From Gonocerus acuteangulatus (lineage: Eukaryota > Arthropoda > Insecta > Hemiptera > Coreidae), in NCBI GenBank assembly GCA_946811695.1, contig OX328123.1, positions 122,627,929-122,691,928 on the forward strand: a stretch of 64,000 bases of DNA, given 5' to 3'. Shown here piece after piece: positions 1 to 11,965 of the stretch. The notes under the pieces are model-generated. The model saw nothing but the letters and a program-made list of their open reading frames with translations, was not told the DNA's origin and did no database searches. Numbering within the stretch: position 1 is the stretch's first letter; the number at the start of each line of letters is the position of its first letter. Made by a program: the position numbers and the translations under genes.

Positions 1-719
1 TATATTTGTAAGGAGAGCAAGTCGCTTTAATTGCGGTCTAAAATATTGTCGCTAGCTAAATCTAAGTATTATATAAGCTCATAAGGAAAAAATGGTGCTA
101 ATGGCTCATTTTCGATGCACCATAAAAGAAATAAAAAAAAAAAAAGAAAAAAAAAAAAAAAAAAAAAAGGACAATATACGAAGATTCCGAACCATTTCAT
201 GTCTGTTAATAAAATATTTTATTCTAATCCCAATAACGCTACACTTATACACAAATCAATTTTTTTAGGTACCTATTTAATACGTATAAAATAAGGTTAT
301 AATGAGCGATCCGCTGTGGCATACACCAAGTACTACCACCGTGTGGAGTGCAACTAGTATAGACCGGTACGTCAGTACCACTGTGGTATGTAAAGAGCGG
401 CTGTTCTGATACTGGCAAAAATTAGAAATCCTACATTCCTAAAGTTGTTTGGAGGCTTATCTTTATGACTCTAGAAAGGGACTTACAGATGACGAGGGTA
501 CACTGGGCACCGCTACCTGGGGACAGGGTAAATGCCCCCCACCCTACGCCTCCTAGCTCATCACCTTCGAATTCCTATGATTTTGTTCAATTTAAACAAA
601 AAAATTAATAAATAGATAAAAACTGCTGAAAATAGGGAATACCAAAAACAATTCTAAAGAACGAAATCAACACCAGTACAGTAATCTAGATATTCATAGG
701 GCATCATCGAATTCCAAGA
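1..719. other. AT-rich start of window without a gene
   Basis: No coding potential is visible on either strand. An A-rich run lies at about 131-168. A short stretch at about 171-235 resembles the internal part of repeat family A (the motif ending in TAATAAAATATTTTATTCTA). Two GC-richer patches (about 300-420 and 480-560) match nothing I recognise. This is presumably intronic or intergenic DNA. Confidence 0.5.
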
Positions 720-2310
720 TGCCGTTGAAACAAAATATTGTTTCTATTTATACGTATCCTGTTTTATTAAATAATACGTTTGACTACTATAAGCAATCAC
801 AAAAATAACGAGCAGTGAAAAAAACTGTAGGAAACACACAAAAAGATTCGTTCAAATTAACGAAATTACCTATGTTTTAAGCACTAATTTCTCCAAATAT
901 GACCATCCCATCGCAAATGTCTTCAAAACATTTTTTTGTAGAGAATTTAGTAACCTTTCGAAGGGTAATCTTTTGCTTGCCAAGATTCCGAACCGTTTAC
1001 GTGATATTAATGAAAATATACGAAGTTCCCAAAACTTTTCATGACTAAAAATGAAATATTTTATTTTAATCCTTACTTTACTCCAAACGTAACCAAATTT
1101 TCAACATATTAGTTTTGATAAAATTCAAACATGCAGAAAATGTTTCACCAGAATCCCATGATTCTAAGTACCAAAATCAAAGACAAAAAAACAGTTCGAA
1201 TAAGCGAAATCAATTACATCGCCTAATCAAAACATTCATTAGAACCGTTTTTGTAGAGCACTTAGTAAGCTTTCTAATGGTATTCTTTCGTTTACCAAGA
1301 TTCTCAACCCTTTTCGAGATATTAAGGAAAGTATACAAAGTTCCCAAAACTTTTCATGTCTGTTAATAAAATATTTGATTCTATCCCTTCCTTAACTCCA
1401 AACGTAACAAAAATTTCAACATATTAGTGTTGATGAAACTCGAACATGCAGAAAATGTTTCAACTGTATCCCATAATTCTAAGTACCAAAATCAAAGACA
1501 AAGAACCCTCCCTAGGAAGGACGCTAGGCAGTTGAAAAGCTATATATCTTGGAAATCCATATCTCTAACATTAAATTGTTTTTCTTATTTTTCTTAACCT
1601 GTTTTATTTTCAAATACATTATCCAACAATAAGCAATTAAAAAATAACAAGGAATAAAAAACAGACAAAAAGAACAGTTCGAATAAGCGAAATCAATTAC
1701 TTTAAAGTTTTAAGCTCTTATTTCTCCGATTGACATCGCCTAATCAAAACTTTTATTAGAAGCTTTTTTTTAGAGCATTTAATAAGCTTTCTAATGGTAT
1801 TCTTCCGTTTACCAAGATTTTCAACCTTTTTCAAGATATTAAGGAAAGTAAACAAAGTTACTAAAACTTTTTGTCTGTTAATAAAATATTTTATTCTAAC
1901 CCTTCCTTAACTCCAAACGTAACCAAAATTTCAACATATTAGTTTTGATGAAAGTAGAACATGCAGAAAATGTTTCAACTGAGTCCCGTGATCCTAAGTA
2001 CCCAAACCAAAAACGGTATTCAAAAAATATTTTTCCAATTTTCTCGAAAACGGTTAAAGCTATCGCCTTGAAAATGGTTTCATTCGTTTTCCTAGCCCAG
2101 GAATCATATAAAACGAGTACTTAGAAGCTTATGAACTCAAAAACGTAAGCGTTACGATTTTTTTTGCGCGAATTTCGCCCCAAACGCCATATCCCAGTAG
2201 GCGGATTTTGCTGGTTAACGAATTTGACCTTTCAAATTGGACGAAGGATTTTTGTACCAAATTTCATCAAAATCGGACCATTCGTCTTCTATCTAGAGAG
2301 CGAACAGACA

Positions 2311-2348
2311 AATATATATATATATATATATAAATAAATATATACATT

Positions 2349-2426
<78 letters not shown>
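2311..2426. repeat. (TA)n microsatellite inside family A
   Basis: This is a TA-dinucleotide tract with a few interruptions. It sits between the body of the element and its conserved 3' block (ACAAATTTGAACC onward). Other family A copies have a tract of different length at the same place. Confidence 0.95.
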
Positions 2427-2428
<2 letters not shown>

Positions 2429-3558
2429 AATTTGAACCACCGTTATTTTCGGTCTCTAGGGGTTCTGAAACGCGAAATTTTCTAGTCGGCACTTCCGGAT
2501 TGTTTCATTGTATCAACCCTATAAGCGGGGTTCCTCCCTATGGGGGAGGGAGGAACCGCGCTAAAAGAACAGTTCGAATAAGCGAAATCAATTACTTAAA
2601 AGTTTTAAGCACTTATTTCTCCGATTGACATCGCTTATTCAAAACTTTCTTTAGAACCTTTCTTGTAGACCATTTAGTAAGCTTTCGAATGGTAACCTTT
2701 CGCTTCACAAGATTTTCAACCGTTTTCGACATATTAAGAAATTATACGAAGTTCCCAAAACTTTTTATTATTTCTGACAACAGAAAATTGGTCTCATTTT
2801 ACCTATCCTGTTTTACACACACATACATTTTCCTTACAAATACAACATAAGAAATTACAAAAATAAAAAGCAATAAAAAACCAAGGGAAAGAGACAAAAA
2901 TTACAAAAAGAACGACAAAAACCCGTTCATAAGAACAAAACAGACGTATTTGAAGTTTTAAGCACTTATTTCTCCGATTGACATAACCTAATCAAAAATA
3001 GTTTTAGAATAATTTTTGTTGAGAATTTAGTAAGCTTTCAAATAGTTTCAATCCACTTACCACGATTTCCCAACCGTGTTCGAGATATTAATGAAAGTAT
3101 ACGAAGTTTCCAAAACTTTTCATGTCTGTTCATAAAATATTTTATTCTAACCCTTCCTTAACTCCAAACCTAACATAACTTTCAACATATTAGTTTTAAT
3201 GAAAGTAGAACATGCAGATAATGTTTCAACTGAATCCCGTTATTCTAAGTACCCAAACCAAAAACGGTATTCAAAAACTATTTTTCCAATTTTCTCGACA
3301 ACGGTTAAAGCTAACGCCTTGAAAATGGTTTCATTCGTTTTCCTAGCCCAAGAAGCCTATAAAACGAGTACTTACAGGCTTATGAACTCAAAAACGTAAG
3401 CGTTACGATTTTTTATGCGCGAATTTCGCCCCAAACGCCATCTTCCAGTGGGCGGATTTTGCTGGTTAACGAACTTGACCTTTCAAATTGGACGACAGAT
3501 TTTTGTACCAAATTTCATCAAAATCGGACCATTCGTCTTCTACCTAGAGAGCGAACAG

Positions 3559-3560
<2 letters not shown>

Positions 3561-3652
<92 letters not shown>
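3561..3652. repeat. (TA)n microsatellite inside family A
   Basis: A TA tract at the same internal position as in the preceding unit. Apparent Tyr-Ile repeat ORFs across it are artefacts of the dinucleotide repeat. Confidence 0.95.
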
Positions 3653-3655
<3 letters not shown>

Positions 3656-3791
3656 AATTTGAACCCCCGTTATTTTCGGTTTCTAGGGGTTCTGAAACGC
3701 GAAATTTTCTAGTCGGCACTTCCGGATTGTTTCATTGTATCAACCTTATAAGCGGGGTTCCTCCCTATGGGGGAGGGAGGAACCGCGCTAA

Positions 3792-4929
3792 AATACGTAA
3801 AATTAGTCCAAACCCGCCTTCGGTTTTAAATTATTTTGACTAAGAACCTATTTCAATCCTATAACCAAATTTGCTATACAAATTAGTAATAAAATGGCCA
3901 ATTATATATGATTTATTCAAAATTTTTAAAAATGGTTTTTAAAAATATTTAGATTCAAAATTTTATTTTTGATTTTGAAAAAAAAAATTATGTTCTCATA
4001 ACCTATCATGTGTTTGGAAAGGGCATATAAAGAGCTAAACATTGACTCCTTCCCCATGTTTGTAACGTAAGCAGGAGAGGAGTTATGACTATTTAAATGT
4101 TTTGCCACAGCGACATTTTGACTGCTTTTTGAGAACTATACATGGCCGCATTTTGGAAACCGTTTTAGACAAAAATTTGGTATTTTTATTTGTCCCAACC
4201 CCTACTTTAGGTGCACCAATTTTCATTAATATCTGAAAGGGTGAGGTAAAAAGGTGTGTTGATTTTACATGGAATGACCCCATACGAATTTCTCCATTCG
4301 AAATTTAAGCACTCACATAGCAAGTGTAACAAGCGTAGAGTGCGAATACAGCAAATTCATTATTTGATATCTATTTGAACAAAATAATGCAAACGCCATA
4401 TGACCGATATGTATCGGTTAAACTTCTCACATGTACGCCTATGTAACCCTCCATAATGGCCTAAATATCACTTTTGTCCAAGATATAATCCCAATTCTAC
4501 AACACAATTCTTAGGGTAGAAACACACATACAGCGTTTTGGAGCGCAGCGTTTTGGAGCGACAGTATCAATTCCAGGCAATCCAATAGGACCGTGCACAC
4601 AAGCAGCGGTTGCGAGAGCAGCGTTTTACTTTGGAACACTCTCGCTGGTTTTTTCGAGCGTTTGGGAGCGGCAATCCCACAGTAATGTTGGACATTGGAG
4701 GTGGAAAAAATAAACCTTTTATTATGGTTATTATTATGGCTTATTAAATTGGCCGCGAACTCTTGTTCACGTTCATGTTTCTCTCGTATTTCGTTTTATA
4801 AATTATTCTTGCTTCCAGTACACGTTAAGGTTATTATAATAAACAAAAAACTGGCACAAAAGGTTTTTAAAAATTCACATATTTTTTTTCATATCCAGCA
4901 GATAATAATGCTATTTAATTGAATTCGCA
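3792..4929. other. Non-coding stretch
   Basis: No supported gene. The sequence is AT-rich apart from about 4530-4680. That patch is GC-richer and contains two consecutive GCGTTTTGGAGCG units followed by related GCG/GAGCG-containing sequence. It may be the end of an unrecognised element. Confidence 0.45.
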
Positions 4930-5075
4930 AAACACCAGGTCTCATTCGCCTCCAATCCTCCCGGATAGTCGCAGTGTGTGGTTGGATGTTGTAAGGTAAA
5001 CTCCAGGTCATTCTAGAATCCTTCCCGATAAGGCTGACAACTGGGCACACCTGAGGCGTGGGCAAACTACTTCTT
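4930..5075 (-). repeat. Repeat family E, copy 1
   Basis: The block containing CGCCTCCAATCCTCC, GGTAAACTCCAGGTCATTCT and CACACCTGAGGCGTG reappears in opposite orientation at about 8836-8970 with moderate divergence. It is GC-richer than its surroundings. It contains no gene I recognise and is probably a terminal piece of a dispersed element. Confidence 0.65.
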
Positions 5076-6230
5076 TTAGATCGCATAATAAAATTTATTG
5101 TAGACTGTAATATTCTGTAAATAAAATGTATATAGCTCTTAATTTTTTATTAAACCTACACGAACATCAAACAAGAAACGTGTCCTTTAATTTGTTCTCT
5201 TTGTTCTCCATTTAATGAGGCTGATATACTGCAATAAGGTATCAGCCACAAATTCCCAAAACCAAACACATGCTGTTGTTGAACTGCTTAGAGAGCAGGC
5301 TGTTATGTAGCAAATAATCTAGAATCCCAAAAGCTAATTCGTGGGAGCCGCCTTTCATTAAAATTCATGGAGAATTAGAGACTCTTTCAACGATCCACCG
5401 CTGAAAAATTTAAACCAATCACGTTCGACCATCTCTTCGGTTGTAGTATAATACAAACTAGTAATCCACTTTCTTCTTTCCGTTAGGTTTGAAAGAATAA
5501 TAAAGCAGCAATCCATATTTTTTTTTTTTTTTTTTACCACTTTATATGAAATTCTGCTCTTCATATATTCTTGCCTCAAAGCCAAGTCCTTTAAAAATAA
5601 AAACTGTTTTCACCATAAGAAGTCGATGAATAAATGTTTTACTCTCAGGAACTGGGTCTTCTTAACGCGTTCCCGTTCATATCCCTAATCACATTTGAAA
5701 GGCTCAGAACACAAACAAGCAATTATTATTGACATTTCGTGAAAAAAGTCAACACCTACTCAAACAACATCTTGAAAAACAAAGCAATATTTTAGAATTA
5801 ACAAACCACTGGAAACTGAAAGCGGTCGCCTTACACAAATTACACTATCCGTTTTCTCCCTCATACTTATGGAAGCCTCGTTTCTTATTGCCATTAAATA
5901 AAAGAAAACATTGAAATAAGGAAAGTCAAAAGATATATGAGTAACATTAATTTATTTAGTGAGTTTAAGTTTTATACATTCGAATATTAATAATATTGAA
6001 AATTTTCGGTGTTTTATATAAATAAATGAATGAATGTGAAAATTTTGTTTTCCAGTTTCCGCCTAAAAAGTATCCTTTACGACAAGAAACTTATAAAGAA
6101 GTTTTGAAATTGAGTTAAAATAAAAAGATATATTTTACTGAACCAGGTCATAAAAAAAGAAGAATAAATGTATCTAAGAGGGTCAAAAACAAAAACTATA
6201 GGGACACTAACAAGTAATGTTAGTAATAAA
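5076..6230. other. Non-coding stretch with a family A end fragment
   Basis: No supported gene. At about 5645-5700 the sequence GGAACTGGGTCTTCTTAACG followed by TTCATATCCCTAATC resembles the degenerate left end of family A. A poly-T run lies at about 5518-5535. Confidence 0.45.
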
Positions 6231-6234
6231 CTAA

Positions 6235-7110
6235 TACATATGGTGTCCCAAAAAAAACGGCCAAACTTTTGGAATCGATGGAGGACAAAAAAAAAATGAA
6301 CGTCTGTTTTGTTCTTTTTGCATACATCTCGTTTTTTCTTCCTTCCCGAGAAAAACGCAAACAGCTGAAAAGCAATTATTAAAAAGGCAGTCATTCATAA
6401 GACCTATATAAAAATCATTTAAAGTAAATGTTATATCCCACACCCAGTTTACCTACCCACCTCCCCCTTCCAAAAATAACAAAAAACTTTACATTATTAA
6501 TATTTATTTATTTAATTTAAACAGTGTTCTGCTTCTTGGCAATAACACAGTGAGCAGCATCTTCTGAATTTAGTCTCACTAGGAAATCAGCTTGTTTGAT
6601 TGCATATTTTTAAATGTATGTGTAAAGGTAGTGTAATAGGGTTTTAAATGAAAATATCACTTAAAGTTCATAGGAAATTAATGTCTTCAAGACAACACGC
6701 TTTCGGTCATCAAATAAGGTCGTACAATCCTGTGTTCCTGAAGTTTATTAATAAAAACAAATTTAAAATGCTTCAAACATTTAAAATTTAACACTGGACC
6801 CCACACATAATTATAAAATAATAATTTATTCTTTTAATAATTTATAGTAATCAATTTAAATACAGTTCAAAGTTTTGACCCCTTACAGCAATATAGGCAT
6901 CACATCGCACATTGACATTCTGAAAAGCATTTGTACATTGCTATGCTGTATCATGTTTCCGGGCCTATCTGATGCAACGGATGAGGTACTCCCTGGAACC
7001 AATGAGCTCCTTGTAAACCAAATTTTTAACAGTTTAACTGCGGGAGCGGTAATCCCCAAATTTTCATTTCTTGATTTCATTTTTCCTTTTTTTTTTTTTT
7101 TTTGTTAATG
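6235..7110 (-). pseudogene. Possible mariner-type HTH remnant
   Basis: On the minus strand at 7080-6890 a short open stretch reads roughly VKLLKIWFTRSSLVPGSTSS, then a DRPGN motif, then NVQMLFRMS. The spacing resembles the helix-turn-helix and GRP linker of mariner or DUF4817-type transposase remnants, which usually look like W..TGS...GRP...NI..V...R.S. The motif GGTGTCCCAAAAAAAACGG at 6241-6259 resembles the ends of such elements. There is no DDE domain, and the open stretch ends within about 200 bp. This is a weak call from pattern resemblance only. Confidence 0.3.
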
Positions 7111-8142
7111 TGAAAAAAATAACTTCCCCACTGGAAATTCTGGGTAATTTCCTTCAGAAAAATGTTTTTTTTAGCGTGATGCACATGTGGTGACGAAACT
7201 CCAGCAAAAAATCACAGGGTCTGAGCCCGGAACGATTCCAGAATAGGCTCTCGAGATGAAGCACAGTGATGCCGAGAGGGAAAAAACCTCCAAAACCTAA
7301 GGAGTTCAATCGCGTTTGAAAATTTGTAATACCTAATTAGTTGTAGAACACTGCTCTAATAATGCCTTTCCATTTTTTATTAGTTTTGATCACAAAACAC
7401 CTTTTTCCTGACCGGTTTCTTACTGAGTAAAAATCATACGGTTTTTAATGAAAAGTAAAACAACATTTTACACCACTTATTTTATTCCTGAAAACTTATT
7501 ATTACCCAGGACGAGCCATGTGTGTTATGTAATTCTTTAAAAGAATTTCTTTTTTTGCCAGAATGTACCATGAACTTGGTGAACTGTTCTTGTGAAGATA
7601 TCTGCAATGAGACTCAATTATCCTTAGTTTATTTGGCGAAGGAAAAAAAGCGGTACTTAGCTATCCCCTGCGTATAGTTTTATCTAAAAGTACATGTTTT
7701 GAAGTTGCTGTCCTACAAATTTCATCGCCGTACTCGGCCGTATGTGTTCACTGCTTAATAAAATGAAGGAGTCAACGTCTTAACCATTATTACTTTCTGC
7801 AGAGGATTGTTAAACAAGTTTTGTTAGCAAGTAACTAAACATTAACAGTGAGATCCATCTACTATCTCGTATCAAACTGTTAAATTTATTCGTTATTCGC
7901 TCAAATTTTTAACAAACAAACAAAACAATTTTATTTGGACCAATACGTAGCGTATTATACACAAACATGATTTCTTTTTCAGGTTAAATTTAAAGATTTA
8001 AAATATTCTGATAAAGCTTGTTTTAGCACTTTCCTCCGAAGGAAAGTAGCTATTTAGGTTGCACTCCTGGCGGAATTTTTGAAAAATTTCTTCGAATCTT
8101 ATCGATCCTACCCAGTAGACACCGAAAATGACCCGCGTTAAA

Positions 8143-8183
<41 letters not shown>

Positions 8184-8189
8184 TCTGTT
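7111..8189. other. Non-coding stretch with a TA microsatellite
   Basis: No gene seen. A (TA)n tract lies at about 8147-8180 within unique-looking sequence. Confidence 0.5.
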
Positions 8190-8735
8190 AACACGATAGC
8201 GGCCAGAGTTTTTATTTTTTCTTCACGAAACGTGGTATAGAGCGTTACATTAGCTAACGATTGAACGAGTTTGTTAACCATCAGAATCGATTCACCGGGA
8301 GGGGGGTTTACCCCGGACCCAAAACACTAATTTTACCATGCCAGCCGTAGTTTTTGTTATATTTCAACGAACGTCGGTATTCGTTATGCTGATCTAAAGA
8401 GAGAAATACGTTGTAAAAATAAACTAAATCGGTTCATTAGTAGGGGGGGGGGGTTTACTCCGGACCCACATTACCAATTTGCCACTACCAGCCGTAATTG
8501 TTGTTACATTTCAACGAAACTCGGTATTCGTGGTGGTAATCAACAGAGAAAAATGGGTTGTAAAAATAAACTAAATCGGGTTATTTGGAGGGGGGGGGGG
8601 TTTACTCCGGACCTAAAGTACTAATATACTCATACCGGTCGTAATTTCTGCTGTATTCAAACAAAACGCGGCATACGTTGTGGGTAACTCTTGAGAAAGA
8701 AGTGTTGTAAAAATGAAGTAAATCGGTCTATTGTT
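8190..8735 (+). repeat. About 145-bp tandem repeat with poly-G junctions
   Basis: About four units in tandem each contain ACGAAACTCGGTATTCG or a variant, then TTGTAAAAATAAACTAAATC, then a run of 6-12 G followed by TTTACTCCGGACC. The G-run junctions lie near 8299, 8442 and 8590. Units differ by many substitutions, so the array is not young. The G runs are the best-preserved landmarks. No coding function is apparent. Confidence 0.85.
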
Positions 8736-8835
8736 TACTTTAAAGTTTTTTTTTTTTTTTTTTTTTAATTTATTTTATTTTAGAATATCACAATCTACAA
8801 TTCAATTGTATTATGTAATTTGATACATGTTACTT

Positions 8836-8970
8836 GCTCACGCCTCAGGTGTCTCCAGTTGTCAACCGAATGCCTTCCTTGTAGGAAGGATTCTAGGATG
8901 ACCTGGAGTTACCTTACGCCATCCAACCATAGTCTGCGACTGCAAGGAGGATTGGAGGCGAAGGAGAAGT
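8836..8970 (+). repeat. Repeat family E, copy 2
   Basis: Inverted relative to copy 1 at 4930-5075. Shared landmarks are CACGCCTCAGGTG, TCCAGTTGTCAAC, GATGACCTGGAGTTACC and GGAGGATTGGAGGCG. The A/T-rich stretch and poly-T run just before it (about 8747-8766) could be a retroposon tail, but no target-site duplication was identified. Confidence 0.65.
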
Positions 8971-9473
8971 GGGCTGTGATATCATGAGGAGAGAAAATAT
9001 CCACAGATATCACTCTCATTTATACATTATAATATCTTTGATCACTCCACGGATAGTTGTTTTTGTTCACTCCACGACACTTCACTGCCTAAGTAAGTCT
9101 CGGGGCCACTTCCTGTTAAGGCGTCTTGGTGGAGAGGAAGGACTTTAAAGTTTAAAGTAATTTTATCAGCCTGCCAGACGTAAGTTCCCAAAGCCGCCAC
9201 GAGGAGCGCTATCTCCCACTAGGGGGACTGTATCCTGTTCCTGCGTCAGATCAAAAGACGGAAAATGAAGATTTTGTGTATTTATTAAGTAGTACAGTAT
9301 CATGTATTAACATAACTCTGAAAGCAAATTATTTACAAAATTAATAATTGAACAGTTCTAATAAGAAATGTAAATGAACAGAAGTATTCACGTTTTTATT
9401 TTATTTATATACTAGGTTATTTACAGCAAATTATTCAGTAATGTCTACACTACAAACATTCTGAGGAAAGTGC
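8971..9473. other. Non-coding stretch
   Basis: No gene recognised. A moderately GC-rich patch lies at about 9170-9250. Confidence 0.45.
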
Positions 9474-9725
9474 TTAGTTATACTGCTCCTGCGTGACGGA
9501 CTTTTTTATTCGCGATGATTTTATCTGTCCCAGCTGATAAAAGTCGGCACTGCTGGAGTCTGGAAGAGTTTGATAATATCTTCGCACTAGCTTTTCCATG
9601 TGAGTGAAAAATGGATGAACTTCCAATTCTCTATGGATCTGGCTGTTCCTTACGAACCAAAGAGCATTGGACACTATTCGGAGTAACCTGTTTTGAAATG
9701 TTTGTAGACGTTTTAAGTGACTCAA
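9474..9725 (-). pseudogene. Jockey-type retrotransposon ORF2 tail (5'-truncated)
   Basis: The 83-codon reading ends in a stop and contains LKRLQTFQNRLLRIVSNA, then WFVRNSQIHRELEV. This motif is characteristic of the region just C-terminal to the reverse transcriptase of jockey-clade non-LTR retrotransposons, typically LQ.fQNk.LR.i..APWfvrN..iHrdL. No RT, endonuclease or ORF1 is present upstream on the minus strand, so this is a short dead 3' fragment of the kind left by incomplete reverse transcription. Clade assignment rests on this motif alone. Confidence 0.7.
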
Positions 9726-11058
9726 ATTTTAAGAATGTGGAACACGTCGAGAACAGTTAAGAGTATTACATTTGTTATTTAATTTATTTGACTTGGCACT
9801 CAAAAATACATTTTGAATTATACATCTCTCCACCCACTGAGTAAAATATTACTTTCTTTAAATTGAATAATTGTTGTTTTTCGTTTGTTTTTTTTTTGTA
9901 ATACAAAACCCGTTTATCTTCCAATATAATTATTCTATTGTTTTGGTAAGGGCTCATTCGCCTCATCGCAATAAAATTCTTTAAAAATGAGATCTAAATG
10001 AGAACAATTCAAGTGCCTAGAAGTGTTTCCCCAAAATCGGGCGTGTGCGACGGAGGAACGAATAAACCAACCTTGGGGTATGTAGGCAATCCTCAAAACC
10101 TTTTCTCCCAGCTTGCCCCAAGACGAACACAGCGGGGTGGTTCGTGATGACGTCGAGAGGTCAAGAAAGGGGGACCTATTATTTCATTATTCTACCCAAA
10201 ATCAGAGACAAAATCACTCATATATTTTTCGGGTTGTGGGGATTAAAGGGGGTGGGGATTTGAGGATGAGTGGTGGAGGTGGGGGATAAAACATGTTAAC
10301 CTACTGTGAACTGGTTAAACTTTTAACCATTTTTATATAAGCCTTATGAAAGACTGCCTTTTCATAATATCGTTTAGTTTTTTCCGTTCCTCAGAAACAA
10401 AGCAGAAGCGACATATGTATAGGCCAAAGGACGTTTTTTCTTTCTTTTTTTTATTCAGCATCGATTCCCGATATTTGGAAGTTTTTATTGGAGAAACCAG
10501 GTATAAATTCTCAATACTGGAGTAATATTAATGTTCTAGAACTGGAATTAAGTTGTTTCAAAAGCATTTTTATAGGGAAATGTGAAGAGAGTGGCTAGAA
10601 CATTTGAAGATCCTCATTATTAAGGACTTGAAGTTGTTGAACTTTGCGCTAATGAATACAAACTTTAATTCCTTTAGTTATAATATAATCAAAGAAGTTT
10701 GGAGAAACATCCACTCCAGCAGAGAACAAAAAACTAAAATTTCGTGCATGAAACAATCCTTTGTATTTGTCTTTTATTATTTTGATATTCCTTACTCTTA
10801 TATATTTTATTTCAGGCGGCAACATTTACATCAGCATTCTTGGAATTAAACATTTTTTTCGAAAAATTTAGCCAATTGACTTGAAACATAGGTTCAGAAT
10901 GTATTAGAATTAATTATTTTCGTTTCATAGTTGTAAAACTCGAAGAGTGTCACCAATAGAATTACGCCCACGCTTTTCGAAAGGTCAAACAATGCATACA
11001 TTTGAAAAGGCTGGAAAGCCTTGAATAAAAATAAAAACGTGTAAGGAAACTCCTACCG
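9726..11058. other. Non-coding stretch
   Basis: No supported gene on either strand. GC-richer patches occur at about 10020-10160 and G-rich sequence at about 10230-10290. Open frames here are short and of AT-rich composition. Confidence 0.5.
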
Positions 11059-11284
11059 TTACTGTCAGTTTGTGGTACTTCTCATGTTGCTGGGCGTCTC
11101 CATTCCTGCTCCAATTTTCTACGTTTGGCGACTTGGATATTACTCCTCCACAATCTTCATTGTGCCTTGAGAGCGTAAACGCGGCGTGGCTCAAAACTAG
11201 AATAGACTGCGCTAATTGAAATCGCTTTAGGCTGTACGAAGCACCAGGGAGGGAGTATATGAAATGCTTGTCGGAGTACAGAGC
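11059..11284 (-). CDS. Candidate internal exon of an unidentified gene
   Basis: On the minus strand a 226-base island follows TTTTTTTCAG (acceptor, exon from 11284) and ends at a GTAGGA donor (exon end 11059). It is open for 75 codons, read as ALYSDKHFIYSLPG, then KRFQLAQSILVLSHAAF, and ending KYHKLTV. Its GC content, near one half, is clearly above the roughly one-third background, as expected of an exon. I do not recognise the protein. Shorter open stretches also exist on the plus strand after a CAG at 11070, so the strand choice is an inference from length and splice sites. It could instead be a fragment of an element I do not know. Confidence 0.35.
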
Positions 11285-11299
11285 CTGAAAAAAACGCAC

Positions 11300-11965
11300 G
11301 TTAAAATTCGTACATTTATTTATTAAAATTAATAAGACACAAAATAAAATGGATGGGGGATGGATGAACCTGATTTGATCTTAAATCTCTTTGGTTAAAG
11401 ATGTCCAAATTGTTTCTGCTAGAAGATTAGAAACCACCCTGCAACCTCTTTCAACAAAGTAAGATAATGAAAAAGGCAATCAAAAACATGCGAATAGAAA
11501 AAAGTATTTTTTTTTTTTTTTGGTTTTTGGTCCCTGGCAAATTGGGAAACTAGGAAAATTCGCAGCGTCCAATATATTGCTAAAATAGTTTAATTCTGAC
11601 AAGAAACCCCCGTTCACATATCAGGAACCCTCAATTCACGATTAATTCAATGGAAACCTTGTAGGCCGTCAGAGACCCTTCGGGGTCTATATGGGCCGCT
11701 TTAAAATATCTGGCAAAGGCAAACTCACTTCACCGAAAATCACGTACGAAACGAACGCTTCCAAAAATTCAAGCAATTATTTCTCCAAATGTGTCGATCC
11801 TACCGTGAGAAACGTTTATATAGAAACTATATGTAATATTTATATATATAGAAAATATATTTTAATGCTGAATATTTACCACAATGTTTCAACCGTATTT
11901 TAAATATTCAACAAAATATACGAAAAGTCCAAATCTTCATGTCAGTCAATGGAATATGTTTTTTT
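11300..11965 (+). repeat. Non-coding stretch ending in a very diverged family A remnant
   Basis: 11300-11690 is unique-looking AT-rich DNA. From about 11830 to 11965 the order CAACCGTATTTTAAATATTC, then ATATACGAAAAGTCC, then TTCATGTCAGTCAATGGAAT parallels the family A internal module with heavy substitution, so it looks like an old copy. No gene is supported. Confidence 0.45.

Larger units (their letters stand above)
720..3791 (+). repeat. Tandem and nested array of family A units
   Basis: The same internal module, recognisable by GAATAAGCGAAATCAATTAC, CTCCGATTGACATCGCCTAA and CTTCCTTAACTCCAAACGTA, recurs head to tail. Modules begin near 1186, 1674 and 2571 after an older copy at 720-1185. 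Two units reach the complete 3' end, which is a (TA)n tract, then a hairpin of GGTTCCTCCCT and AGGGAGGAACC, then GCG-CTAA. Those ends are at 2529-2564 and 3756-3791. The second unit starts directly after the 3' end of the first. The subterminal left end seen in other copies is absent here. Short ORFs crossing these units recur only because the repeat recurs. Confidence 0.8.

Noticed and set aside
720..3791. Regularly spaced repeats as a CRISPR-like array
   Set aside because: The units are hundreds of bases long, diverged and transposon-derived, in eukaryotic DNA. There are no short repeats with unique spacers.
3415..3843. ORF reading MREFRPKRHLPVGGFCWLTN, recurring in several places
   Set aside because: It recurs only within copies of family A, on the strand of the repeat, and runs into Tyr-Ile codons of the (TA)n tract. 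It is a shared accidental frame and not a gene.
10930..11170. Plus-strand reading FVVLLMLLGVSIPAPIFYVW as a receptor transmembrane exon
   Set aside because: It follows a CAG but stops after about 33 codons and lacks any receptor motif. The minus-strand frame over the same bases is longer and bounded by splice-like sites.
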